From contig CAXKVR010000178.1 in NCBI GenBank assembly GCA_964058845.1, forward strand, positions 1 through 28,768: a stretch of DNA of 28,768 nucleotides. The letters run 5' to 3'. The translations under genes and the position numbers were made by a program. This document shows positions 9,949 to 20,350 of this stretch, in pieces. Source of the DNA: Carex sylvatica (lineage: Eukaryota > Streptophyta > Magnoliopsida > Poales > Cyperaceae). The notes beneath the pieces were generated by a model, which was given only the letters and a program-made list of their open reading frames with translations, did no database searches and was not told the origin of the DNA. The number at the start of each line of letters is the position of its first letter. The first letter of the stretch is position 1.

Positions 9949-12900
9949 ATGGGTGAAAGGGGATTCGCAGAAAGAGAATTTGCAGAGATCTTGCTGGCGG
10001 CCTATGAAAGGGGCCGTACCGCAAATGAAAGGGCAAATCAAGGACAAGCAGCAGGAGCCGGAACAGCTGGAGAAGAGTTCCGTCAGCTTTATGAAACATT
10101 TATGAGGTTGAAACCCCCTCGGTTTGACGGATCGGGGGGATACACCGCAGCTGAAGAATGGATCTCAGGAGTAAAAGATAAGTTTGAGCTGTGCCGAGTA
10201 CCGGAAGGAAATAAAGTGGAGTTAGCTGTGCAGTTGCTGGAAAAGACGGGTAGACACTGGTGGGATGGTATAAAGATTGAATACGCGGGGGTTGCGCAAG
10301 GTATTACATGGGAGGAGTTCGAGCGGAGATTCGGAGAACAATTTCTGAGTAGCTTGCACAAAGAAGCTCTGAGAAGCCAGTTTCTGAACTTAAAACAGAA
10401 TGAGAGATCTGTTGAGGATTACAACCGGAGGTTCTATGAGTTGTCTAGATATGCACCTGATGTAAAGGGGGATGTTGTGAGATACCGAAGGCAGTATTTA
10501 GACGGGTTGGATCCGAGGGTTGCACTGGCGATACATCACACTCCGGCAGAAGGGATTCCAGCTTTGATGAAGTGTGCGGAGGAAACAGAAATGTATCTCA
10601 AGAGAAGCAGGCAACAAAGCCAAGCAAGAAATGTCAGACCTAAATTTGACTCGCGCCAGCAGGCTAGTGGATCGGGGGCTAGACCACCAGCTCCTCGATA
10701 CCCAACTGGAGGTCAGGTTGTACCGAGTTTCACCCCTGGAGCTCCTAAGCCATGGTGTCGCCATTGCAATATGCCACACACCGAGTCTCAGTGTCGCCGC
10801 TTGAAACAGACCTGCTTTCGTTGTGGCAGCACTGATCATTGGATTAAGGATTGCCCGAACACTTATTCGGGTTCAGCTGGAGGCAGTAGCAGCGGTGCGG
10901 GTTATAGAGTACCGCAGGGGCAAGGACGTGGAGGCTTACCGTTGATCAGGAGTCGAGGTATGGCACCGCAGCAGCGGGGAAGTAGAAATGGAGGAAGGGT
11001 GAGCATGAGAGCTATAGATGTAGTTGAGTTGCCTGAGGAGAACACCGAGATAGCACCGGTTCCTACTCAGACGGATCTGATGGCAGGTATAATCTCTATC
11101 TCGGGCTATCTTGCATATGTGTTAGTTGATACGGGTTGTAGCCATTCAATCATTGCGAGTGCATTAGTGGATAAATGTGGGTGGGCTACCGAATCGAGCG
11201 GGCGAGTATTGGACATTAATACCCCTCTCGGTTCAACTACCAAAATTGCACGAACTTGCCAAGACCTGAAGGTACGAGTAGATGGAAGGGATTTTACCGC
11301 AGATATGTTGGTTATGGATATAACCGACTATGATGCCTTACTGGGTTTTGATTGGCTAGTCGAGCATGTAGCCACCATAGATTGCGTGCATTGGTCTATT
11401 CTGTTTGGTTTGCCAGGAGGTTCGTGTGTCTTTAAGTGTAGAGGAGCCAAGGAGATGGTACCGTATGTTTCTGCAATTGAGACGAGACACCTGATAGAGT
11501 CTGGGTGTCCAGCCTACTTGATAATGGTTATGAGTACCAACATTAAGGTTCCGGAGATATCTGACATTCCAGTTGTTGCAGAGTTTGCAGACGTATTTCC
11601 TGATGAGATTACAGGTTTACCGCCGGATCGTGAAGTGGATTTTAATATCAATCTGATGCCGGGCACACTACCAATATCGAAGGCACCGTACAGAATGGCA
11701 CCAGCTGAGCTGAAAGAGTTGAAGGTGCAGCTAGAAGAAATGTTGGAAAAGGGCTTTATCCGACCGAGTACCTCACCCTGGGGAGCACCGGTGTTATTCG
11801 TGAGAAAGAAGGATGGTACATTGAGGTTATGCATCGATTACCGCGAGCTGAATAAGGTTACTGTGAAGAACAAGTACCCGTTACCGAGGATCGATGACTT
11901 ATTCGATCAATTGCAAGGATCCTCGGTTTATTCCAAGATTGATCTGAGAACCGGGTATCATCAGCTCCGTATCAACTCAAGTGACGTAGAAAAGACAGCT
12001 TTCCGAACTCGGTACGGGCATTATGAGTACCGGGTCATGCCATTCGGATTGACAAACGCACCGGCAGCTTTTATGGATTTAATGCAACGAGTTTTTCGGG
12101 ATTTGTTGGATACAAGTGTAGTAGTGTTTATAGATGATATATTGATTTATTCCCGATCGATGGAGGAGCATGAAGAGCATCTGAGGGTTGTACTGCAAAG
12201 ACTGAGGGATCACAAGTTGTATGCGAAATTTTCGAAGTGCGAGTTTTGGATGAACAAAGTGGCTTTCTTGGGGCATATTGTGTCAGGCGAGGGTTTGGCA
12301 GTGGATCCGGAAAAGATACGAGCAGTTACGGAATGGAAGAGGCCAACCACAGTTACAGAAATTCGAAGTTTCCTCGGCTTGGCCGGGTATTACCGCAGAT
12401 TTGTTAAAGGATTCTCGCAGTTAGCCCGACCACTTACGGCATTACTGCATAAAGGTGTTAAGTTCGAATGGGGCGAAAAACAGGAAAGGAGTTTTGAGGA
12501 ATTAAAGAGTCGGTTAGTTTCAGCACCGATTCTAACTATGCCAATAACTGGAAAGGATTACACGGTGTTTACCGACGCTTCTCGTGCGGGTTTAGGTTGT
12601 GTATTGATGCAAGAAGGCCAAGTCATTGCGTATGCATCGCGGCAGTTGAGACCGCATGAGCAAAATTATCCGACGCACGATTTGGAGTTGGCAGCCGTGA
12701 TATTTGCACTGAAGATTTGGAGACACTATCTATATGGCGTCAAATGTCAGATATTCACCGATCACAAGAGTTTGAAATATGTCTTCACTCAGAAGGAATT
12801 GAATCTGAGGCAAAGGAGGTGGCTGGAGCTAATGAAAGATTACGATTTGGATATCCAGTATCATGCAGGAAAGGCTAATGTAGTAGCAGATGCTTTAAGT

Positions 12901-14541
12901 CGGAAAAGTCAAGTTAATCTGGCAACCGCGATCACAAGTGAAGTGCGGTTAATCGAAGAGATGAGGCTTATGAGCTTGTATGTCGGAATATCTGGAGAGT
13001 TAGCAGAAGCAGTATCAGCTCATTTGATTAAGTCTGAAGCAGGCACGAGCAAGTCAGCCGGAGTAAGTATGATAGCCGCAGTAATAGAAGTAAGACCAGA
13101 GTTACATGATCGTATCCGAGTAGCTCAGCAAGGAGATCAGAAATGTCAGAAATTCTGGGAGTATGCAACATCGAACCAAGATAGTCATTTCAAGTTGGAT
13201 AGTGAAGGTATGTTGCGGTTTGACAACCGTATATGCCTTCCGGATGATTCGGAGTTAAAGACCTTAGTTTTATCAGAGGCACACGATTCTGGATACACGA
13301 TTCATCCGGGAGAAGTAAAGATGTATCAGAATCTGAGACGGTATTTCTGGTGGCCCAACATGAAAAGGGAAGTGACGGGATATGTAGAGAAGTGTCAGGT
13401 TTGCCAGCAGGTCAAAGCTGATCGACGAAAATCAGCTGGATTGCTGCAACCAATGGATAAGAAGCGAGGGAAATTCGAGGTTATTGCCATGGACTTTGTA
13501 TCAGGGTTTCCGAGAACAACGGGTCGATATGATACTATCTGGGTGATTGTGGACACGTTGACGAAAGTTGCGCATTTTATTCCGCTTGGACCCGATACAT
13601 CGGGACGGACACTAGCTGGATTATTTCTGAAAATGTTTGTTAAGTATCACGGATGTCCGAGGGAAATCATATCTGATCGGGATACCAGATTTACCTCACA
13701 TTTTTGGAAGAGTTTTCAAGAGAATATGGGCACGAAGTTGAGGTTCAGCACAGCGCACCATCCTCAGACTGACGGACAATCTGAAAGGACGATTCAGACT
13801 TTAGAAGATATGCTACGGGCCTGTGCTTTGAGTTTTCCGGGATCGTGGCTCGATCATTTGCACTTGGCGGAATTTGCATACAATAACAGCTTCCATTCGA
13901 GTATCGGGATGCCACCATACGAAGCTCTGACTGGTGAAACTTGCAGGACACCGTTGTGGTGGGGACCGACGGGTATTCATCCGTCTACTGGGCCAGAACT
14001 GATTCAGGAAGCAGCGGAGAAAACGCAAGTGATACTGAGCCGATTGAAGTCAGCTCAGGATAGACAAAGGAAGTATGCGGATATACACCGTAGACCGCTG
14101 GAATTTCAGGAAAGCGAGCATGTTTGGCTTCGTGTATCTCCGACTAGAGGAGTGCACAGATTCGGAGTTTCGGGTAAGCTGAGTCCGCGATACATCGGAC
14201 CATTTCAGATTTTGAGTCGAGTTGGACTCGTGGCTTATGAGTTGGCATTGCCACCGGCGTTGGACCGGGTTCATCCGGTATTCCATGTTTCGCAGCTTCG
14301 CAAATATGTACGGGATCCGTCACATTGCATCGATCATTCCAATCTATTTCTGGACGAGAACCTTGCTTATACTGAAGGACCGATGTGGGTATTAGATCGA
14401 AAGGAGCAACGGTTGAGAAACCGAGTGGTAGATCTGGTATTGGTGCAGTGGGGACGTCATTCGGAGAAAGAAGCTACGTGGGAATTGGAGGCAAAGATCC
14501 GAGAGCAATACCCTGAGTTATTTGATGATTCAGGTATGTAA
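9949..14541 (+). CDS. Gag-Pol polyprotein of Ty3-gypsy retrotransposon
   Basis: A single uninterrupted 1530-residue frame that makes the capsid and the enzymes for reverse transcription and integration. Gag capsid region about 55-220. Zinc knuckle C289-C302 (CX2CX4HX4C), preceded by a knuckle-like C270-C282 (CX2CX3HX4C). Protease DTG at 394-396. Reverse transcriptase about 560-800, with Asp665 and the FIDD motif (Asp729, Asp730). RNase H acids Asp876, Glu913, Asp938 and Asp981. Integrase HHCC finger H1112, H1119, C1149, C1152 and catalytic Asp1182, Asp1243, Glu1279 with the usual 35-residue D-E gap. A chromodomain-like tail covers about 1480-1525. The start is the first Met after the primer site and before the gag homology. 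No stop or frameshift was seen, so the frame is potentially functional. Gag and Pol share one frame, so processing must rely on the protease. Confidence 0.96.
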   Translation: MGERGFAEREFAEILLAAYERGRTANERANQGQAAGAGTAGEEFRQLYETFMRLKPPRFDGSGGYTAAEEWISGVKDKFELCRVPEGNKVELAVQLLEKTGRHWWDGIKIEYAGVAQGITWEEFERRFGEQFLSSLHKEALRSQFLNLKQNERSVEDYNRRFYELSRYAPDVKGDVVRYRRQYLDGLDPRVALAIHHTPAEGIPALMKCAEETEMYLKRSRQQSQARNVRPKFDSRQQASGSGARPPAPRYPTGGQVVPSFTPGAPKPWCRHCNMPHTESQCRRLKQTCFRCGSTDHWIKDCPNTYSGSAGGSSSGAGYRVPQGQGRGGLPLIRSRGMAPQQRGSRNGGRVSMRAIDVVELPEENTEIAPVPTQTDLMAGIISISGYLAYVLVDTGCSHSIIASALVDKCGWATESSGRVLDINTPLGSTTKIARTCQDLKVRVDGRDFTADMLVMDITDYDALLGFDWLVEHVATIDCVHWSILFGLPGGSCVFKCRGAKEMVPYVSAIETRHLIESGCPAYLIMVMSTNIKVPEISDIPVVAEFADVFPDEITGLPPDREVDFNINLMPGTLPISKAPYRMAPAELKELKVQLEEMLEKGFIRPSTSPWGAPVLFVRKKDGTLRLCIDYRELNKVTVKNKYPLPRIDDLFDQLQGSSVYSKIDLRTGYHQLRINSSDVEKTAFRTRYGHYEYRVMPFGLTNAPAAFMDLMQRVFRDLLDTSVVVFIDDILIYSRSMEEHEEHLRVVLQRLRDHKLYAKFSKCEFWMNKVAFLGHIVSGEGLAVDPEKIRAVTEWKRPTTVTEIRSFLGLAGYYRRFVKGFSQLARPLTALLHKGVKFEWGEKQERSFEELKSRLVSAPILTMPITGKDYTVFTDASRAGLGCVLMQEGQVIAYASRQLRPHEQNYPTHDLELAAVIFALKIWRHYLYGVKCQIFTDHKSLKYVFTQKELNLRQRRWLELMKDYDLDIQYHAGKANVVADALSRKSQVNLATAITSEVRLIEEMRLMSLYVGISGELAEAVSAHLIKSEAGTSKSAGVSMIAAVIEVRPELHDRIRVAQQGDQKCQKFWEYATSNQDSHFKLDSEGMLRFDNRICLPDDSELKTLVLSEAHDSGYTIHPGEVKMYQNLRRYFWWPNMKREVTGYVEKCQVCQQVKADRRKSAGLLQPMDKKRGKFEVIAMDFVSGFPRTTGRYDTIWVIVDTLTKVAHFIPLGPDTSGRTLAGLFLKMFVKYHGCPREIISDRDTRFTSHFWKSFQENMGTKLRFSTAHHPQTDGQSERTIQTLEDMLRACALSFPGSWLDHLHLAEFAYNNSFHSSIGMPPYEALTGETCRTPLWWGPTGIHPSTGPELIQEAAEKTQVILSRLKSAQDRQRKYADIHRRPLEFQESEHVWLRVSPTRGVHRFGVSGKLSPRYIGPFQILSRVGLVAYELALPPALDRVHPVFHVSQLRKYVRDPSHCIDHSNLFLDENLAYTEGPMWVLDRKEQRLRNRVVDLVLVQWGRHSEKEATWELEAKIREQYPELFDDSGM

Positions 14542-14570
14542 TTAAGTTCAGAGGACTGAACTTATTTTTA

Positions 14571-14583
14571 AGGAGGGGAGAAA
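14571..14583 (+). other. Polypurine tract
   Basis: AGGAGGGGAGAAA directly abuts the first base of the 3' LTR and serves as plus-strand primer in reverse transcription. Confidence 0.9.
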
Positions 14584-16786
14584 TGTGACGTAGCGAAATC
14601 TGAAGAATATTAAAATAATAAAAATTTCGAAATATTAAGTTCATCTGAATTTTTCTGAATTTAAATCTAATGCCTTGATATATTTTTTTCTAATTTTATT
14701 CTGAATTTTCTGAGTCAAGGCATTTAGAATCGAATTTCTGATTTGATCGAATAAAAATAAACCTATCCGAATTGAAATATCAAATGGATCATTAAATTAT
14801 ACATATGACTATATCTATATGTATATATATATGCTATAATGCAAATTTCTATTTAAATTAAGCAAGGGCTTTTCTTGAAAAAAATTTACATATATGCAAT
14901 ATTGGAAGTTTAATGGGCCTATTAGCAAAATTGCCAAAACTAATCCAAAACCTTGATCTTTTCTCTTCCTTTGGCCGTGACCCCTTGTGGGTATACGTGT
15001 GTGTGTGTATTGTGTGTGGTGGGTGGCGAAAACAAAGAGGAAAAGAGAGGGAGAAGGTGAGAAGAGAGAAAAAAATGAGATCCGAGTACACCGAATCGAT
15101 CAGACGTACGCGAAATCGAGTTTGGAGCAAAGCACTACCACCTTGATCATCTCCTTCTCTTCAATTTGGTTTAGCAGGACAATCAGGTGAATCCCGGAAT
15201 ACCGAAAGGAGTTCAGACCAACCGTAAGCGACACGAAAAGTACAAAGGTGCGGGGGTTCACGGGATTTTTCCTGAGGTTCAATTAGGAATTAAATAGGAC
15301 GTTTTTAAATTGCATTTTGAATTTCTGATTTCAAGCATCATCTGAGCATTGCATAACTAATTGAACTGTTTTATCTGTTGATCTGCATTCTGGTATGGTT
15401 TACCGATTGAACTGTTATTCTGATTCTGATAGAGAATGAAACCACAGTGAATTGCTACTATTATATATATATATATCACTGTAAGTGATATTCTGTTCTG
15501 CGAAATCTAGAGTATACACTAGATTTCGATTTCGGGAACCATATGCGCATTGGGGAACGACCCCTCTGAGTCCAAACCGGTTGGAATGAGGATCTGTTAT
15601 TCTGTGACTATAACTGTGGTAGATAAGATTCTGTTATTCTGATTTCTGCTCTGATTTCTGGAACTAAATACTGGAAAGGATATATCTGTATGATTGGAAC
15701 TGTAATGTCTGATTAAGAACCAGTCTTTTGTAAATGGTTAAGCCAAAGCACTGCAGATGAGGGTCTGATTTGATTGCACGGGGAGCGACATCTGTAGGTG
15801 TATGTAACCCTACAGATGCAGGTATGTTCTGGGACCAGTTCGGTGGAACATCTGCATGTGCTACCAGATATCTGAGTTTAATTAAGACCCAATATTCTGA
15901 TATGTTTCTGATGATTCTGTTTAAAGGCATTTAAAGATGTAGATTCATTTGATTATCGATTCAAAGCTTTGCATTCATGCTTTAACTCTGATTTTAGTTC
16001 CGTATTTAATTCTGACGTGAATATCTGATAAATCCAGTAGCTTCGGCACTGAGATAAACCGCGAAAAGGTTTTTCTCACCCGTTTCCTTGTGAAACATTT
16101 CAGGAAAGAAGGACTAGAGGCTTTCGGGATCAGACAGTGAGCTATCTGAGGTGTTAGGTATATGTATGCCCTGTTTTGAGATCGTTGTACTTGTTTAGTA
16201 CTTGGATCAACTTTTGTTGTATATATATCCAGCTAACCGGACTTGCGTAAATATTTCTAAACGGTTTCGATTTATGTTTTAAAATTTTATGTGCTTGCTT
16301 TATGCTTTCCATGCTATGTGTATGTATGCTTTTATGTTTTCAAAGTTTATGTTTTAAAAGTTATATGGTCTTTTGCATATATGTTTTTGTTGTGACATGA
16401 TATGAATTTGGAGGTTTAAATGAATACGGGTGGGATGACCGGCGTGGAGGGTCTATACTCCACGGTACCTGATATTTATAATTCTGACTAATCCGGGTAG
16501 ATATAAATAAAAAAAAAAAAAAAAAATTTAAAAAAAAAAAAAATTTGGTTTTCTGATATGATAAGTCATTGTTCTATTGGTTTTATCGAATCGAATTTAC
16601 AAAGGCATGTATAAAAGTTTTGAAAAGTTTCGGATCAGTTTTAAACTGATTTCAGATTTAATAAAATTGATTAAGTGTTCGGTTTGGGATAAAAACACCA
16701 TTTATCTCATCGTAAATGCCTGGTGAATATATACGATCTATATATTCACGGCGATACCGTCATGCCCCTGATCTCGGGGTGTGACA
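14584..16786 (+). repeat. 3' LTR of the Ty3-gypsy element
   Basis: 2203 bp, the same length as the 5' LTR. Differences seen: 15589 A versus 8583 G; 16383 G versus 9377 A; 16554 T versus 9548 C; and a shift inside the A/T homopolymer tract (18A-3T-14A versus 19A-4T-12A). Confidence 0.96.
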
Positions 16787-16791
16787 CCTCT
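16787..16791 (+). repeat. Target site duplication CCTCT, right copy
   Basis: It directly follows the 3' LTR and matches 7573-7577. Confidence 0.93.
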
Positions 16792-18233
16792 GCATTTGTA
16801 TCAAATGGGGGCAACTCATTCACGCTAAAATTGGGGTCGGCATTCCAATGAGGTGCTCCATCCTAAATTAAAATAATGTTAGATTTGCTGTATACAAAGA
16901 ACTCTGCAATAAATAATATAAAGCGGCAGCTGACCATGCCAAGCTCTATCGGAACTCCATATTTATTTCTATAAGCATCCCATCATTTGGTTCCCAACAC
17001 CCAGTGGTGGAACGCCCAACCTGAGTCATCATTTGCATAATTGAAAGTTAACTGAGTTAGAACAAATAATTCGAGGAAAATAGAACCATTGCGTGTGTCC
17101 TACTTTTAATATTAACTTGCAATTACTTGCAGGAGGTGGTAGCATATCATGAGCGTAGATGGCCTCTGGTTGATAATATGGATTTCGCGGTGTCTTCTGT
17201 ATAACCCGCCAATTGATGTTCTCCCCAGAATCGCGCAGCATGCCAACGAGGCGGCCTTCAAAACCGCCTGTCTCCACGATTGGTGCAGTGTGCTCGAGCA
17301 TTTGGCATTCTATATATCGCCAAGCATCCCTCGCTATGCACACCAGGCTGTGTCCAACTCCTCTCATAGCTGTCAACAGCTGCACACAACATGATTATGA
17401 CAACAATAAGTAATTAAAATTTACACTTTTTAATTAAAGTATGTTTCAGTTGTATTTACCGCGCGAGCATTGATCAGACCCCAAGGCATGTAATTGCCAG
17501 ATGAATCCATCAGTCTATGTCGAAGGTTGTCGCCATAATGGCCCGTAAGGTAGACTGACGGCATGCCCCATCTCTGATACCATACGACATATCTCAAATC
17601 CCCGGGACCAGCACCCACTGACGCTCCAGATGGCGGACTCCATAACTGCTGATCCGGATGTCGAGCCAAGCCATACTCCAAGCTAAAATGTTGTTTCCAG
17701 TCGACTTTGGGCTTAGTGTGTGCCGTACTGCAAGTAAAATTAATTAGAAAGGAGAGAAACGGTGGCATTATTAAAGTGATAATGAAATTAAGTAGATAGT
17801 ACTTGTGAAACTTGTCGGTATCATCCTTACCCATCAGCGGGTTATCCGGAATCAAAGCATCCAAGCCAAACTGTTGAGACACCCGATCGGGATAGTGATA
17901 CTCCACTATCCAGAAAAAAACGACTGGTCCCCGATAATACCATAGTCATGTCTGCTCCAATGTCAGTGGGCTCAGCCATCTACGCTGATACCATGTACGA
18001 TACGGAAACCAATCGACATTCGCATCTCAGAGCATCTAGAGCTGACCCCGGACATAAGAAACCCCCCTGCCCGTCTCTTCATAACTTTGATGACTGCCCC
18101 ATATGGCACCGTACGCAGGGCATCTGTCTGGGTCAGGATCTCCCCATCGGGGATATGGCCATCTAATAACTGGCCGATTTACGGGCAGATGTGACCACGA
18201 CCAATGTTGTAGCAGAAGAAGCGGTCCAAAAAT
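16787..18233 (-). pseudogene. PMD gene, middle exons (exons 4 to 8a)
   Basis: This is the second half of the plant mobile domain. Proposed exons on the - strand are 18233-17803, 17727-17460, 17379-about 17127, 17051-16935 and 16862-16787, separated by short GT-AG introns. Typical PMD motifs are a Leu-rich block before QHWSW, then WPYPRW, DWFPYRTWYQRRW, the diagnostic VEYHYPDRVSQQFG (about 17905), VDWKQHF and YVVWYQRWG. In-frame stops at 18036, 18027, 17946 and 16983 break the frame. The junction of the third and fourth of these exons is uncertain: the best donor gives the wrong phase, so an indel or another splice site is likely. It is fed by exons at 22226-23316 and interrupted on its lower side by the gypsy element. 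Confidence 0.78.
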
Positions 18234-18256
18234 CTATTTATTCTTCACCTGAAAAT

Positions 18257-18470
18257 TTGCTTGAGGACAAGCAAGGTTCAAGCTTGGGGGATTTTGATAA
18301 GCATAAATTATATACACATTTGATCTAGATTTCATCATGAAATAACACCAATTATCTTGTATTTATAATATAAAGTGATTAAAATATACCTAGAATCAAG
18401 CTACTGCGGTTATTTGGCTTTTCAATGCAGGAAATGATGCAAAATAGCAAAAGTACCCCCCAGTGCGGAT
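18257..18470 (+). repeat. Inverted copy of PPT plus LTR start
   Basis: It reads TGCTTGAGGACAAGCAAGG, then GCTTGGGGGATTTTGATAAGC, then the first about 175 bp of the LTR on the + strand. It is the near-exact reverse complement of 18736-18949, with a 265-bp spacer. The switch in orientation falls in GTGCGGAT, a short word repeated within the LTR. Confidence 0.85.
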
Positions 18471-18911
18471 GGATGACCCGCACTGCGGGTGGCTTCACCC
18501 GCACTGGGACAAGTTTCCTTATTTAAAACTTCTGCGAATTTCTCTGGTGCGGGTGACACTGCAGATGGATGATCCGCACTGCGGATGAGTTCTGCTTCTC
18601 TGAAACTTTCTGAATTTTGGCCAAGTCCTGAATGCGGCTGGGATCATCCGCACTGGCCTCAGTGCGTCCGCACTAGGCTCGGACTTTTCCTCTGGCAATG
18701 AGTGCGGCTGGGTTGATCCGCAGTGCGGGTGGATGATCCGCACGGGGGGGTACTTTTGCTATTTTGCATCATTTCCTGCATTGAAAAGCCAAATAACCGC
18801 AGTAGCTTGATTCTAGGTATATTTTAATCACTTTATATTATAAATACAAGATAATTGGTGTTATTTCATGATGAAATCTAGATCAAATGTGTATATAATT
18901 TATGCTTATCA
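18471..18911 (-). repeat. Truncated 3' LTR of the non-coding element
   Basis: It matches the start of the 5' LTR (about 21711-22151) with an offset of 3240, with about eight differences, so about 2% divergence by eye. That makes this insertion clearly older than the gypsy one. The remaining about 1.35 kb of the LTR are missing. Confidence 0.8.
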
Positions 18912-18925
18912 AAATCCCCTAAGCT
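18912..18925 (-). other. Polypurine tract of the non-coding element
   Basis: On the - strand AGCTTAGGGGATTT precedes the LTR start TGATAAGC. The inverted copy at 18281-18294 reads AGCTTGGGGGATTT. Confidence 0.7.
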
Positions 18926-20350
18926 TGAACCTTGCTTGTCCTCAAGCAACATCTAAACTCGGACTACAATTTAATTCTTAATTTAATCCCCAATATCAAG
19001 TATACATTTCTTCCAAAAATTTTACGAAAAATTTGTATGATCTTGCCAAAAATTTAGAAGCTTCAACGTAAACTTTTACAAATCTAAAGTTCAACCCTTG
19101 GTTAATCATAATTCACCCCACAATTTGCTTACTCTAACTTTTATTTCCTTAAAGACTTAAAACTTGTAAACTTCGAAAATCTAAACTTATTACAAAATCT
19201 TCATACTTATTTTGCAAAAATTCTTTCAAAATCCCCCAAACTTGGAGCAGGCTTAGGTTAGAAATTCGCGGACTTCGTGTGTTAATATTTTCAAAATTCT
19301 TTTCTTCTGTTGTTGCTTTTTATTTTATGACACTATAATTCTTTATCCTTAGAACAAAACCGGTTAGTTATAACTAGTTAACCATACCCAACCATTTTAA
19401 TTCAAAAGTGCATTTTGCATTGCTCTTGGTTCAACCATTCCATGACACGAACCTACATGGTTAGTGCAAACCCGGTCACTTTATCGGGCAAACTAGCGGA
19501 GCAAAGTGTCGATAACTCATTGCTACAAGTACGTCATGTCGCCGTAACATAAGCAAGCGAAATCTTAAAAAATTATCTTTTACTATTTTTCAACATTTTT
19601 GCAAAAATATCATGAATACACACATCCTTAGGCATTAATTCATACCTATGGATATCCCGATCTTTCTAAATTCGTTTTCCACATTTAAGTCGTATTTTCA
19701 GAAACAAATTTAAATCCTTAAGTTTCCATTTTCGTAAATCTTTATTTCCACAAAGTTTTTTGCCAAATTATGTGGTAATTTCTAATTATTCCAAGGGTAT
19801 TACTAAAAACTCGTTAAAATTCGCATCAAAATTTATAATTTCCGCCAATCACGCAAATTTATCAAAAAATTATTGTTTTTGCCAACTTTTAACAAAAATT
19901 AAACATGATTTTATACTTTATGCCTAATTGGACAATTAAGTCCATTTATGCAAGACTCTATTTTTATAACCTCGTAAAACATCTTGACAAATTTGCAATT
20001 TCAAGCATTTAAGTTCAAAATCACAAATCCTATTCATGGTCAAGTAAAAGTCAAGGTTATAAATCCTAAATTTAAAAAAAAAAAAAATCTAAAATTAATG
20101 CAATGCAAGATACAATTTCTTCCTATCCCCCAAGCTTAAATTAAGCATTGTCCCCAATGCGTAAAAATAAATAAAAGTAAATAGGGAGAAACATGAACTA
20201 CTCTATTGGCGGAAGGTGGTGGTGGTGCTACGCGGCCTCAATGCTTGGATGGAGGATCGGGAGGACGGCCTCCCCATTGCCCCATTTTGTGTTGATTTTC
20301 TCGAGGTTTGTCAGTTTCAGATGTTGCCACCGACAACGGCGCCAAAAACT
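18926..20350 (-). other. Internal region of the non-coding element
   Basis: About 1.4 kb without any open frame resembling gag, pol or another protein on either strand. PPT-like purine words recur: near 19226-19240 (AAAATCCCCCAAACTTGG on the + strand) and near 20127-20155 (CCCCCAAGCTTAA, then GCATTGTCCCCAATG). The rest is AT-rich. This fits a large non-autonomous derivative that needs proteins from a relative. Confidence 0.6.
20327..20344 (-). other. Primer binding site (TGGCGCC type)
   Basis: On the - strand TGGCGCCGTTGTCGGTGG starts 6 nt after the LTR end. Plant Athila/Tat elements use this type of site. I did not identify the tRNA with certainty. Confidence 0.8.

Larger units (their letters stand above)
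7578..16786 (+). mobile_element. Complete Ty3-gypsy retrotransposon (Tekay/Del-like chromovirus clade)
   Basis: A 9209-bp element with all hallmarks: two 2203-bp LTRs beginning TGTGACG and ending GTGTGACA, a CCTCT target duplication, a tRNA-iMet primer binding site, a single gag-pol frame, and a purine tract next to the 3' LTR. The C-terminal integrase extension looks chromodomain-like, which points to the Tekay/Del clade. I found only three LTR-LTR substitutions outside a homopolymer tract, so the insertion is recent. It lies in the last exon of the MULE's PMD gene, in the opposite orientation to that gene. Confidence 0.96.

Noticed and set aside
10089..14286. Reverse-strand open frames inside gag-pol
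   Set aside because: Antisense shadows of a long, domain-rich frame.
17149..18166. + strand open frames over the PMD exons
   Set aside because: The - strand carries the conserved PMD motifs and splice sites; these are shadows.
18519..18743. 74-codon open frame repeated at 21760-21984
   Set aside because: It lies in the GC-rich LTR array; conservation comes from LTR duplication, not from coding selection.
18257..18949. Stand-alone MITE with 214-bp terminal inverted repeats
   Set aside because: Each arm contains a retrotransposon PPT followed by an LTR start, and the right arm continues into the internal region of the element, so it is a rearranged retrotransposon end.
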